A stretch of DNA of 10,555 bases from Bacteroidales bacterium UBA7574 (lineage in GTDB: Bacteria; Bacteroidota; Bacteroidia; Bacteroidales; Paludibacteraceae): positions 1,064-11,618 of the forward strand of contig DLLA01000174.1 of assembly GCA_002479035.1 (NCBI GenBank). Reading direction: 5' to 3'. The position numbers and the translations under genes are program-made. Under the pieces are notes generated by a model, which made no database searches, was not told where the DNA came from, and saw only the letters and a list, made by a program, of their open reading frames with translations. This document shows, piece after piece, positions 1 to 7,238 of the stretch. Position 1 is the first letter of the stretch, and each line of letters starts with the position of its first letter.

Positions 1-2975
1 CGCAGAAGAAAGTGAACCTGACAGGTGCGGTGGGAGTAGCCTCCGCAAAGGCTATTGAAGCACGCCCCGTAACGACTGCCACGCAGGCCCTACAGGGTGT
101 CGTCCCCGGTCTGCAGATAGCCAATAACACAGGTAGTCTGGAGAAAACGGCCAAAATCAATATCCGTGGTACGGCGACTATCGGTGAGGGGTCGAGCGGT
201 AGTCCGCTTGTTTTGATAGACGGTATGGAGGGCGACCTCAATGCCATCAATCCGCAGGACATTGAGAATATCTCCGTCTTGAAAGATGCAGCGGCTTCGT
301 CTATTTATGGGTCGCGTGCGCCTTTCGGGGTCATTCTGGTTACAACCAAGAGCGGCAAAGACGGCAAGACGCAGGTCAACTACAACAACAACTTCCGTTG
401 GGGTGCACCTATCGTGAAGATGCACCAGATGGACTCGTACACGTTTGCGCAGTACTACAACGAGGCGGCACGCAATACAGCCAACGATATGAACGCCATC
501 ATCTTCACCGATGAGACCATACAGCGCATCTTGGATTACCAACAGGGGAAGATAACAACCGTCCTGCCTATGCCCGAGAGCGGCACACAATGGCAGAATG
601 CTTTCACCACAGCCAATGCCAACACCGATTGGTACGACATATTCTACAAGGATTTCAACTTCTCGCAGGAGCATAACCTGTCTGCCAACGGCGGCAACGA
701 CAAGATAAACTACTACGTGTCGCTCAACTATATGAAGCAGGAGGGCTTGCTCAATCTCGGTGAAGAGAACCTGCAACGTTTCAGCGGCACGGGCAAGGTC
801 AATGCCAAACTTACGGATTGGCTCAGAATAGGATACAATGCGCGTTTTATCCGCGATGATTATACCAAGCCTTCTGCGATGAGCGACGGCTTGTATGATA
901 ACCTCGCGCGTCAGAATTGGCCGAACCTGCCCCTCTATGACAACAACGGCAACCTCTATTCTGACTCATGGCCCGGGCGCGACTTCCTGCAAGGCGGACA
1001 GTACGACAAGATAACCGACAATCTGTATCAGCAGGTTTCACTCACTTTTGAACCTGTCAAGAACTGGCTTGTCATTGGTGACTTCAACTATCGTCTCCGT
1101 TCACAGGACACCAAGTCCTACTCGCTTGCCACCTACAACTGCGACATCTACGGACAGCCTGTCGGCAAGGACATTGCCACCACCTCGGTTTCGGAACAGC
1201 GGTACCGTGAAGATTATATCCTCGCCGATCTCCGTACCACGTACCATATTAGCATAGATGATGCACATAATCTCAGTTTTCTGCTTGGAGCGCAGGCTGA
1301 AAATCTCTGGCTGAAGCAATATGGCGTAACGGCCTATGGACTTATCTCCCCCGACCAACCGGAGATAGACCTCACCACAGGTCTCGTCTGGAACTCCGAC
1401 ACACAGCAGTGGGAGAAGAAGGAACTCTCACCCTACGGAAACCGCAGTTCGTGGAGTACGGCAGGTTTCTTCGGGCGTATCAACTACGACTATCTTGGTC
1501 GCTACCTCGTAGAAGCCAATATCCGTTACGACGGCACATCACGTTACCGCGGTCCTCTTCGCTGGAACCTATACCCGTCGGTGTCATTGGGGTGGAACAT
1601 CGCTGAAGAAGCCTTTATGGAACCTTATAAACGTAACGTCGGCACACTCAAGATACGTGGCTCGTATGGCGAACTGGGCAACCAGAACACCGATGGTTGG
1701 TACCCGACTTACCTCACGTTCAGCCCTGTTGTGAATGGCGGTGCATGGCTCCAAAACGGACAAAAGACTACTGTTATCGGTGTGCCTGCCGCTATTTCCA
1801 CAAGTCTGACGTGGGAGAAAGTGCGCAATTGGAATGTGGGTCTCGATTGGGCATTGTTCGACAACCGGTTCTTCGGGTCGTTTGACTATTACACCCGCTA
1901 TACCCTCAATATGATAGGAGCATCGGTCGAACTGCCGTCTATCCTTGGCTATACGCCGCCCAAGACCAACAATACCGACCTCAAGACCTATGGTTGGGAG
2001 TTGGAAATCGCTTGGCAAGACCATCGGAGCAACGGTTTTGAGTATGGCATCAAATTCCTCCTTTCCGATGCGCAGACTATGATAACCCGCTATCCGAGCA
2101 ACACCACAGGTTCTATTGACCAATACCTCGCCGGTGAGAAACTCGGCAATATATGGGGCTATGAGACGGTAGGCATTGCCCGGTCGCAGGAAGAGATGAA
2201 TGCGCACCTCGACCTATTGGACGAGAACTTCTACAACCACAATGGTTATTACCCGTCCGAGCCACGCATGGGGCAGTCTGCACTCGGTTCGGGTTGGGGT
2301 GCCGGTGATATCATGTATGCCGACCTTGATGGTGATGGACGCATCTCCGCCGGCGAGCGCACTATGCATGACCATGGCGACCTGAAGATATTGGGCAACA
2401 ATACCCCGCGTTACCAATTTGGCATAGACCTCAATGCCGCATGGTATGGCGTGGACTTGCGTATCTTCTTCCAAGGAGTGATGAAACGCGGCTATTGGCA
2501 GGGTTCGTCCTATTTCTGGGGAGCCAACACCGATGCATGGTGGTCGGCGGCTTTGGTGCAACACCTCGATTTCTATCGTGACGAAAACTCCCTGCTTGTG
2601 CAGCGGGGCATTATGGAGGCGAATACCGACGCTTACTATCCGCGCCCTTCTTTCGACAATGGAGGAGGTCGCGGGCGTAACCACCAACCGCAGTCACGCT
2701 ATCTGCAGAATGCGGCGTATATCCGCCTAAAGAACATCCAGATTGGTTACACTTTCCCTGATAAGTGGATGAGCAAAGCCCATATTCAGAAACTGCGCCT
2801 CTATTTCTCGGCAGAGAATATCTGGACAGGTACATCCCTTGCCAAGATGTTCGACCCTGAGACTATCGATGGTGGCAGCGACTATGTTGCAGGAAAGGAC
2901 TGGCGTACACGCAACAACGGCAATGCCTACCCGCTGTCTATGCAACTTTCATGCGGCTTGAGTATCACTTTCTAA
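1..2975 (+). CDS. SusC/RagA-family TonB-linked outer-membrane transporter (5' partial)
   Basis: This is the large beta-barrel subunit of a SusC/SusD importer, which brings oligosaccharides or peptides across the outer membrane using TonB energy. The reading frame is open from base 3 (Gln-Lys-Lys-Val) with no stop before the window edge. The GTG at 12 is therefore internal, and the signal peptide, carboxypeptidase-regulatory-like domain and start of the plug lie upstream. Visible: the family's KVNLTGAV stretch at the start, the plug signature around bases 210-350 (LIDGMEGDL, then DIENISVLKDAAASSIYGSR and GVILVTTKSGK), a long barrel region rich in aromatic residues, the DLDGDGRIS segment near base 2325 common in this family, and a C-terminal Phe after SITF suited to barrel assembly. 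About 990 residues are present, so only the N-terminal part is missing. The SusD gene follows after 13 bases. Family assignment is firm; the substrate is unknown because no glycan-degrading enzyme lies alongside. Confidence 0.96.
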   Translation, partial: QKKVNLTGAVGVASAKAIEARPVTTATQALQGVVPGLQIANNTGSLEKTAKINIRGTATIGEGSSGSPLVLIDGMEGDLNAINPQDIENISVLKDAAASSIYGSRAPFGVILVTTKSGKDGKTQVNYNNNFRWGAPIVKMHQMDSYTFAQYYNEAARNTANDMNAIIFTDETIQRILDYQQGKITTVLPMPESGTQWQNAFTTANANTDWYDIFYKDFNFSQEHNLSANGGNDKINYYVSLNYMKQEGLLNLGEENLQRFSGTGKVNAKLTDWLRIGYNARFIRDDYTKPSAMSDGLYDNLARQNWPNLPLYDNNGNLYSDSWPGRDFLQGGQYDKITDNLYQQVSLTFEPVKNWLVIGDFNYRLRSQDTKSYSLATYNCDIYGQPVGKDIATTSVSEQRYREDYILADLRTTYHISIDDAHNLSFLLGAQAENLWLKQYGVTAYGLISPDQPEIDLTTGLVWNSDTQQWEKKELSPYGNRSSWSTAGFFGRINYDYLGRYLVEANIRYDGTSRYRGPLRWNLYPSVSLGWNIAEEAFMEPYKRNVGTLKIRGSYGELGNQNTDGWYPTYLTFSPVVNGGAWLQNGQKTTVIGVPAAISTSLTWEKVRNWNVGLDWALFDNRFFGSFDYYTRYTLNMIGASVELPSILGYTPPKTNNTDLKTYGWELEIAWQDHRSNGFEYGIKFLLSDAQTMITRYPSNTTGSIDQYLAGEKLGNIWGYETVGIARSQEEMNAHLDLLDENFYNHNGYYPSEPRMGQSALGSGWGAGDIMYADLDGDGRISAGERTMHDHGDLKILGNNTPRYQFGIDLNAAWYGVDLRIFFQGVMKRGYWQGSSYFWGANTDAWWSAALVQHLDFYRDENSLLVQRGIMEANTDAYYPRPSFDNGGGRGRNHQPQSRYLQNAAYIRLKNIQIGYTFPDKWMSKAHIQKLRLYFSAENIWTGTSLAKMFDPETIDGGSDYVAGKDWRTRNNGNAYPLSMQLSCGLSITF

Positions 2976-2988
2976 TATCGAATCTACA

Positions 2989-4062
2989 ATGAAAACGAGA
3001 ACCTTAGTTTATAGCATCATATTGGGCATCAGCACTTTGTGTCTGCCAAGTTGCGATGATTGGCTCACCAAAGAGCCCCTATCTTCCGTCACACCCGAAC
3101 AGTACTTCACCACAGAAGCAGCCGTTCTTTCTTTTGTGGACGGACGCTACACTGATTTCCTTCCGAGCCATGGCGGATGGTCAAGCACCACGGGTTGGGA
3201 CTATGGGCGTTTCGCTGCCGATGCCACTTCCGACAACCAAATCAGTGCCGGCGGACCGGGCTATAAGTTCCTCGGCTTGTGGCTTGTACCGCAGACAGGC
3301 GGGGGCTACGACTTCAGCAATATCTACAAGTGCAACTGGTTCTTCTCGCAGGTACTGCCGCGCTACAATGCAGGCGGGATAAGCGGCGTAAAAGAAAACA
3401 TCGACCACTATATAGGCGAGATGTATTTCCTCCGCGCGTATGGCTATTTCGACAAACTGCAGGCGTTTGGCGATTTCCCTATTATCACCCGACCGCTCCC
3501 AGACAACAAAGACACCCTTATTGCTGCCAGTCATCGTATGCCGTCCGACTCTGTGGCACGTTTCATCATGCAGGACCTAGACCGTGCCGCATCGCTGATG
3601 ACCGCCAAGATGTCCAACAGCCGCATCTCACGTGAGGCTGCCCTGTTGCTCAAGTCGCGGGTGGCACTCTATGAGGGTTCTTTCCTCAAGAACTTTGCAG
3701 GCACGCCATTTGTGCCTGGCAACGCCGAATGGGTAGGGCTGCAGAAGGATTACAACCAAGGCTACACCTTCCCGCGCGGGGACATCAGTGCTGAGGCAAA
3801 GTGGTTCTTCACTCAGGCTATGGCAGCCGCCGAACAGGTAGCCGACGCCGCTGTCCTCACCGAGAACACGGGTATCGTGCAGCAGACAGAATCCGACCCC
3901 GCCAACCCTTATATGGATATGTTCGGTACTGAAGACTTGTATAGCACCCCTGAGGTCCATTCTCTGGTGTCCGTATGCCACCAATCTTGTGGCGCACAGC
4001 GTAGTCTATTATGCCCATCGTGGCAATGCCGGTACGGGCCTCACACGCGGTCTGGTGGATAG
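2989..4062 (+). CDS. SusD-like lipoprotein, N-terminal part (ends by frameshift)
   Basis: This is the first part of a SusD/RagB-family surface lipoprotein, the lid that captures ligand over the SusC barrel. It begins with a lipoprotein signal peptide: hydrophobic stretch at residues 6-19, then LPSC with the lipidated Cys22, followed by acidic residues and the family's CDDWLTKEPLSSVTPEQYF start. The TPR-like core is plain: EMYFLRAYGYFDKLQAFGDFP at about residues 144-164, then a conserved region through the ISREAALLLKSRVALYEG helix at about 213-230. Family resemblance stops after residue 323 (PEV). The last 34 residues (HSLVSVCHQ onward) are out-of-frame sequence rich in Cys, Ser and Arg. The gene starts 13 bases after susC, so the two are almost surely cotranscribed. 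As written it would give a truncated protein lacking the C-terminal third of the family fold. Confidence 0.85.
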   Translation: MKTRTLVYSIILGISTLCLPSCDDWLTKEPLSSVTPEQYFTTEAAVLSFVDGRYTDFLPSHGGWSSTTGWDYGRFAADATSDNQISAGGPGYKFLGLWLVPQTGGGYDFSNIYKCNWFFSQVLPRYNAGGISGVKENIDHYIGEMYFLRAYGYFDKLQAFGDFPIITRPLPDNKDTLIAASHRMPSDSVARFIMQDLDRAASLMTAKMSNSRISREAALLLKSRVALYEGSFLKNFAGTPFVPGNAEWVGLQKDYNQGYTFPRGDISAEAKWFFTQAMAAAEQVADAAVLTENTGIVQQTESDPANPYMDMFGTEDLYSTPEVHSLVSVCHQSCGAQRSLLCPSWQCRYGPHTRSGG

Positions 4063-4993
4063 TTACTTGATGAAAGACGGTCTGCCTGTCTATGCCAGTC
4101 CGCTCTATCGGGGCGATGAGTCGTTCACTGCCGTGCGTTCCGACCGCGACACACGTCTCTCCTGCTTCCTCAAAGAGCCGGGGCAACGCAACTATGTCTA
4201 TCCTACCACCGAACCCAATGGTGCCATTGAGATAGAGCCAATCCCGCAGTTCACGGGCGAGACCGAGACCTATGCCACCGGCTACTCACTCCGCAAAGGC
4301 AACTCCACCCAGCAGAAGCAATGCAAGCAAGGAGGTTCCACCACGGGCTGCATCACCTTCCGCAGTGCCGAAGCCCTGCTCAACTATATCGAGGCTTGCT
4401 ACGAAGCCAAGGGCTCACTGGACAGTAAAGCCGAGGGCTACTGGCGTGCACTTCGCAGCCGTGCAGGCGTGGACGAGGACTTCATCAAGACCATCGCTGC
4501 TACTGATATGAACCGGGAAGCCAAGAATGACTTCGGTGCCTACACCGCAGGGCAACTGATTGACGCTACCCGCTACAATATCCGCCGTGAACGCCGCTCC
4601 GAGTTCCTCGCAGAGGGCATGCGTTGGATGGACTTGATACGCTGGCGTGCGCTCGACCAACTCATCGACCATCCCTATCACCCCGAAGGCATACATATCT
4701 GGAGTGCAGGTATGCAAAAGATGTATGCGGATGCAGGTATCACGCTCATCGGCAATGGCACGGATAGTGCCAATGTGTCGCCGCAGAGCGATGGCGAGTA
4801 CTACAAACCCTACCGGCGCAACGCCAAGCAAGAGGGCTATGAGGGGCTGACATGGCACATGGCATACTATCTCTCGCCTATCAATGTCAAGGAGTTCCTC
4901 CTCACCTCCGCCGACGGTGCTGCCAAGGAGACCTCACCGCTCTACCAGAACCCTTATTGGAGCACCGACGCCGATTCGCCCGCCGAGAAATAG
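3989..4993 (+). CDS. SusD-like protein, C-terminal part in the shifted frame
   Basis: This open frame carries the rest of the SusD-family protein. The GTG at 3989 is only the first possible start. The same frame read upstream to 3959 gives ILWCPYATNL, which joins naturally to PEV of the N-terminal part, so this is a continuation and not a separate gene. SusD-family C-terminal landmarks are present: FRSAEALLNYIEACYEAKG, then a residue run ending RAGVDEDF, the strongly conserved IRRERRSEFLAEGMRWMDLIRW block (bases about 4580-4645), and a tail with YLSPINVKEF and LYQNPYW, typical of the family's end. No signal peptide exists in this piece, so on its own it would stay in the cytoplasm and not act. 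The TAG stop at 4991-4993 is followed closely by the convergent HDIG gene. Confidence 0.8.
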   Translation: MAHSVVYYAHRGNAGTGLTRGLVDSYLMKDGLPVYASPLYRGDESFTAVRSDRDTRLSCFLKEPGQRNYVYPTTEPNGAIEIEPIPQFTGETETYATGYSLRKGNSTQQKQCKQGGSTTGCITFRSAEALLNYIEACYEAKGSLDSKAEGYWRALRSRAGVDEDFIKTIAATDMNREAKNDFGAYTAGQLIDATRYNIRRERRSEFLAEGMRWMDLIRWRALDQLIDHPYHPEGIHIWSAGMQKMYADAGITLIGNGTDSANVSPQSDGEYYKPYRRNAKQEGYEGLTWHMAYYLSPINVKEFLLTSADGAAKETSPLYQNPYWSTDADSPAEK

Positions 4994-5010
4994 GTAGTAT
5001 ATTTGTATAT

Positions 5011-5023
5011 AGTTAGGCTAACT
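5011..5023. terminator. Weak hairpin with T-run between convergent genes
   Basis: The bases AGTTAGGCTAACT form a near-perfect inverted repeat (5-base stem, 3-base loop) followed by TTTT on the + strand. It lies 18 bases after the susD stop and overlaps the stop codon of the convergent HDIG gene. The position suits a terminator of susD transcription, but the stem is short and AT-rich, so this is a weak call. Confidence 0.25.
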
Positions 5024-5588
5024 TTTGTGCTAGTAGTTCCGGCTCGAACATACGTTGCATATCCTCAAAGCGCACAATGGCATCATGGCCGTATTTCCAC
5101 AAGTTGTGGCGTATCTTGCGGATAGTTGCTTCCTCGCCGAGGTGTGTCTTGGAGTAGAATCGGTCGGAGTAGCAGATGAGTTTCTCCTCCAAAGTGCGCG
5201 GGCAGTAGTCTTTGACAGGTATGGGGAGGTCTTCACGGATGACTTGGTCGATGGTGATGCCACTGCCTGTATGCCTCTCAGCCACATCGGCATGACGCAG
5301 CAAGCCCTCTTTGCGCAGCAGTTCAGCACCAAGATAACCATGTTCGATGTATTGGTGTGTCCCTGTACAGTAGATTTTGGGGGCATTGCAGAAGATGATG
5401 CCGATGTCGTGCAACATGGATGCCTCCTCCACAAAACGCCTGTCCACAAGCCCCTGCTCCGCCCATTCGGGGTGTGCATCCAGTATCTTTAAGGCACGGT
5501 CCCGCACCTGCATGGAGTGGGTAACCAACACATAACGAAGGTCGGGATAAGGAGCGTAGTACTTGTCTATGAGTGAAATGTAATCCAA
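5013..5588 (-). CDS. HDIG-domain phosphohydrolase (HD superfamily)
   Basis: A 191-residue cytoplasmic protein of the HD metal-dependent phosphohydrolase superfamily, whose members typically cleave phosphate esters of nucleotides or related compounds. The metal-ligand pattern is visible: His24 (VTHSMQV), the HDIG motif at residues 60-63 (MLHDIGI), His83, His106 (AERHTGSG) and Asp142 (YSDRFYSK). From memory, small HD proteins like this are common in Bacteroidota; the exact substrate is unknown. The start is a TTG at 5586-5588. Upstream in frame there are only repeat-derived codons before a stop at 5613-5615, and the next Met (residue 26) would remove His24. The protein start DYISLIDKYY also looks natural, so TTG is the best choice. 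The gene is on the same strand as nadK but 213 bases away, behind a repeat-filled gap. No clear promoter of the TTTG/TAnnTTTG type was found directly in front of it. Confidence 0.9.
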   Translation of the reverse strand: MDYISLIDKYYAPYPDLRYVLVTHSMQVRDRALKILDAHPEWAEQGLVDRRFVEEASMLHDIGIIFCNAPKIYCTGTHQYIEHGYLGAELLRKEGLLRHADVAERHTGSGITIDQVIREDLPIPVKDYCPRTLEEKLICYSDRFYSKTHLGEEATIRKIRHNLWKYGHDAIVRFEDMQRMFEPELLAQKLA

Positions 5589-5592
5589 TTTA

Positions 5593-5674
5593 TTTACGAT
5601 TTTATTTACGATTTACGAATTTACGATGTACGATTTACCTAACTTATTTACGATTTACGAATTTACGATTTACG
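5593..5674. repeat. TTTACG array upstream of the HDIG gene
   Basis: Eight exact copies of TTTACG start at 5593, 5605, 5612, 5620, 5647, 5654, 5662 and 5669, mostly 7 or 8 bases apart, with degenerate copies near 5629 and 5634. A larger 26-base unit occurs twice, at 5602-5627 and 5644-5669 (period 42), so the array grew partly by duplicating a block. It begins five bases upstream of the HDIG start codon and fills the leader. Short ATTTACGA-type arrays are a pattern I recall from intergenic gaps of Bacteroidales. No function can be assigned from the sequence. Confidence 0.85.
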
Positions 5675-5726
5675 ATTTATTTGGAGATTTGAGAATTTGG
5701 TCATTTGTGCAGCATATCAATAATGC

Positions 5727-5796
5727 AAATAGTACATCAGCCCACAGGGCAAAATGGTACATAAATAATTAAATCGTACATTGTCAAATCGTACAT
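5727..5796 (-). repeat. ATGTACNATTT repeats, four copies
   Basis: Read on the minus strand, the 11-base unit ATGTACNATTT occurs at 5727-5737 (N=T), 5752-5762 (N=C), 5771-5781 (N=G) and 5786-5796 (N=G). A fifth copy lies in the opposite orientation at 5626-5636, inside the TTTACG array, so it can pair with the others as an inverted repeat. The cluster sits just after the nadK stop codon and before the HDIG gene. Spacings are irregular (25, 19 and 15 bases). It could be binding sites, a fold in the nadK 3' end, or related low-complexity repeat. Confidence 0.7.
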
Positions 5797-5801
5797 AAAG
5801 T

Positions 5802-6656
5802 TTATTTTCCCCAACAGAGTTTGTCTTTGAGCGACTGCATGAAGCCGCACTCTCCCACTTGCACCAACTTAATGGTGCGCTGGGAACGCTCCACATGCAG
5901 GCTGACCGCGTCACTGAACACCTGACTGCGTCCGTCAATGCTCACCATATAATTGGCATTGCGGCTGTTGATATGGAGGTCTATCTTGCTGTCGTCCGGC
6001 ACCACCAAAGGACGCACATTCAGGCTGTGTGTGGCTACAGGTGACAGGATGATGGCATGGGTGTGCGGGTCCATAAGGGGTCCTCCTACGCTCAGATTAT
6101 AAGCCGTGGAGCCTGTGGGAGTAGCCATCAGCAATCCATCGGCTTTGTAGGTATGCAGGTGCTCTCCGTTGAGGCAGGTCTCTATGGAAATCATACTGCT
6201 CAGTCCTTGTTTGAGCACTGCCACCTCGTTGAGGGCATAGGGCGAAGCAATATATCCCCCAGCACTGCAAGTAACTTCCAACATGCTGCGCTGCTCGATA
6301 GTGTATTGATTGTGAATGAGTTGGTCGAGGATAGCATCCACATTGGCTGTCTGTACCTCTGCCAGAAATCCGAGGTGCCCGCAATTGATACCAAGAATAG
6401 GTATATTAAGGTGTCCGATAGTGGCTGCTGTTGTGAGGAAAGTGCCGTCTCCTCCCACAGACAGGGCAAAGTCAATGGGTTCGCCCGTGTGCAGGGTGTA
6501 GTCGTCCACAAGAGGGAACCGTCGCATATCGGGCTCCTGACGCAGTTCCTGTGAGAGGGCGATGTCTATGCCTCTGAGTTGCAGAAACTCAATGATATGT
6601 GCCACCTCGCTCTGCGTCTCGGAGCGCATGGTGTTGCCAAAAAGTGCTATGGTCAT
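5802..6656 (-). CDS. nadK: NAD kinase
   Basis: NadK phosphorylates NAD to NADP in the cytoplasm, the only known route to NADP in most bacteria, and is usually essential. The 284-residue length fits bacterial NadK. Motifs appear in the expected order: GGDGT at residues 68-72 with catalytic Asp70, the NCGHLGFLAE loop at 91-100, the Asn143-Glu144 pair (ALNEVAV) that binds the nucleotide, and the signature TPTGSTAYNLSVGGP at 179-193. The ATG at 6654-6656 gives the typical start MTIALFGN. Just upstream lies one copy of a 45-base repeat carrying the last codons of fmt, evidence that fmt once ran straight into nadK with a 4-base ATGA overlap. In this genome a lipoprotein gene now ends 30 bases before nadK, and I see no clear promoter of its own. 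Confidence 0.97.
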   Translation of the reverse strand: MTIALFGNTMRSETQSEVAHIIEFLQLRGIDIALSQELRQEPDMRRFPLVDDYTLHTGEPIDFALSVGGDGTFLTTAATIGHLNIPILGINCGHLGFLAEVQTANVDAILDQLIHNQYTIEQRSMLEVTCSAGGYIASPYALNEVAVLKQGLSSMISIETCLNGEHLHTYKADGLLMATPTGSTAYNLSVGGPLMDPHTHAIILSPVATHSLNVRPLVVPDDSKIDLHINSRNANYMVSIDGRSQVFSDAVSLHVERSQRTIKLVQVGECGFMQSLKDKLCWGK

Positions 6657-6682
6657 GGTCGTAGTCCGTTGAGGAGGGCTTG
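6638..6682. repeat. 45-base direct repeat, copy 1 (nadK start plus fmt-tail remnant)
   Basis: Identical over 45 bases to 9345-9389 (offset 2707); the identity stops sharply on both sides (C against G at each end). On the minus strand this copy holds a relic of the end of fmt (6653-6682, encoding QALLNGLRP and stop, with no fmt in front of it) overlapping the working start of nadK (6638-6656). The nadK half is in use; the fmt half is a non-functional leftover. Confidence 0.97.
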
Positions 6683-6686
6683 CCTA

Positions 6687-7232
6687 TTATTGTTTTGCTG
6701 GTAAGATGGTAGTCCATGTGTGCCGTTTGTCGTCCTGTACATACACAATACCTGCGTTACGTCTAAGAACACACCAATAATCATGGTAAGCATTGGTAGC
6801 AATGATATCATCTTCCTTTGTTTGAAAGTCCAATATATTTCCTTCCCAAGTTTTCAGTTTGTTATGAATAGACACATCTCTTGTTATTTCGCCAGAGCGT
6901 TCAATAAGCATAAACACATGGATATATTGTTCATTCTGCTGCAGGTATATCTGAATACCTGTGGACATAATGGTTGTATCTGTGCTATTATAGTAGGATA
7001 TCCCAGACCTTGTCCCGTTATCCACAAAATAGACATCTATAGTACTGTCTTCTCGTAGAAAAACTATAGAATCTCCTATTTCGTGAGGATAAAAATACGA
7101 CTTGTACACTTCCAATGAATCCAACAACTGTTGGTTCGTGTACTTGTGGAGTGCTTGAACACTTTCTGCATGAAACCAAGAGCATGCCGAAAGAGTGATG
7201 CATAGTCCTATACAAAATACAAGATGTCTCAT
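6687..7232 (-). CDS. Small lipoprotein of unknown function, partner of the C25 peptidase gene
   Basis: I do not recognise the family. The 181-residue product starts with a clear lipoprotein signal: a hydrophobic stretch at residues 4-14 and the lipobox LSAC with Cys17. Ser18 and Trp19 follow the Cys rather than acidic residues, so surface export is not obvious. The mature part has many Tyr, Asp, Ile and Thr residues in alternating patterns, suggesting a small beta-rich domain; no catalytic motif is visible. The start ATG lies 6 bases after the peptidase stop codon, so the two are very probably one transcript. The stop is 4 bases from the 45-base repeat. It is AT-rich like the peptidase gene and seems to have arrived with it. 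Possible roles, all inference: an inhibitor or periplasmic chaperone for the peptidase, or a surface anchor. Confidence 0.85.
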   Translation of the reverse strand: MRHLVFCIGLCITLSACSWFHAESVQALHKYTNQQLLDSLEVYKSYFYPHEIGDSIVFLREDSTIDVYFVDNGTRSGISYYNSTDTTIMSTGIQIYLQQNEQYIHVFMLIERSGEITRDVSIHNKLKTWEGNILDFQTKEDDIIATNAYHDYWCVLRRNAGIVYVQDDKRHTWTTILPAKQ

Positions 7233-7238
7233 AATAAT

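Larger units (their letters stand above)
2989..4993 (+). pseudogene. susD-like locus interrupted by a one-base frameshift
   Basis: Taken together, the two overlapping frames make one SusD-family gene of about 667 codons, a normal to slightly long size for the family. The break can be placed within a few bases. Frame 1 reads well to GAG GTC (3952-3957); frame 2 reads well from ATT CTC TGG (3959 on). Dropping one C of the CC pair at 3957-3958 restores PEVILWCPYATNLVAHSV without a gap. There is no homopolymer longer than two bases at the site, so a slippage sequence for programmed frameshifting is not apparent. Either the gene is newly inactivated or phase-shifted in this strain, or the sequence has a one-base error. 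Everything on both sides is intact with no further stops, so the event is recent or artefactual. The partner susC is open throughout the visible part. Confidence 0.75.

Noticed and set aside
12..14. GTG at 12 as the start of the SusC gene
   Set aside because: The frame is open from base 3 and the residues before it belong to the family's conserved region, so the gene is cut by the window edge.
90..776. Long open frames opposite the SusC, SusD, nadK and fmt genes
   Set aside because: They lie fully inside strongly conserved genes on the other strand or frame, show no family features, and are explained by the codon structure of the real genes.
2320..2350. Calcium-binding EF-hand in SusC (DLDGDGRIS)
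   Set aside because: This acidic segment is a usual part of SusC-family proteins and does not by itself show an added domain.
5602..5669. Possible CRISPR array in the repeat-rich gap
   Set aside because: Only two copies of a 26-base block exist, the space between them is made of the same short unit, and no unique spacers are present.
5752..5796. Promoter for the HDIG gene within the ATGTACNATTT copies
   Set aside because: Some copies read TAnnnTTTG, but with three bases between TA and TTTG instead of two and no properly spaced TTTG in front.
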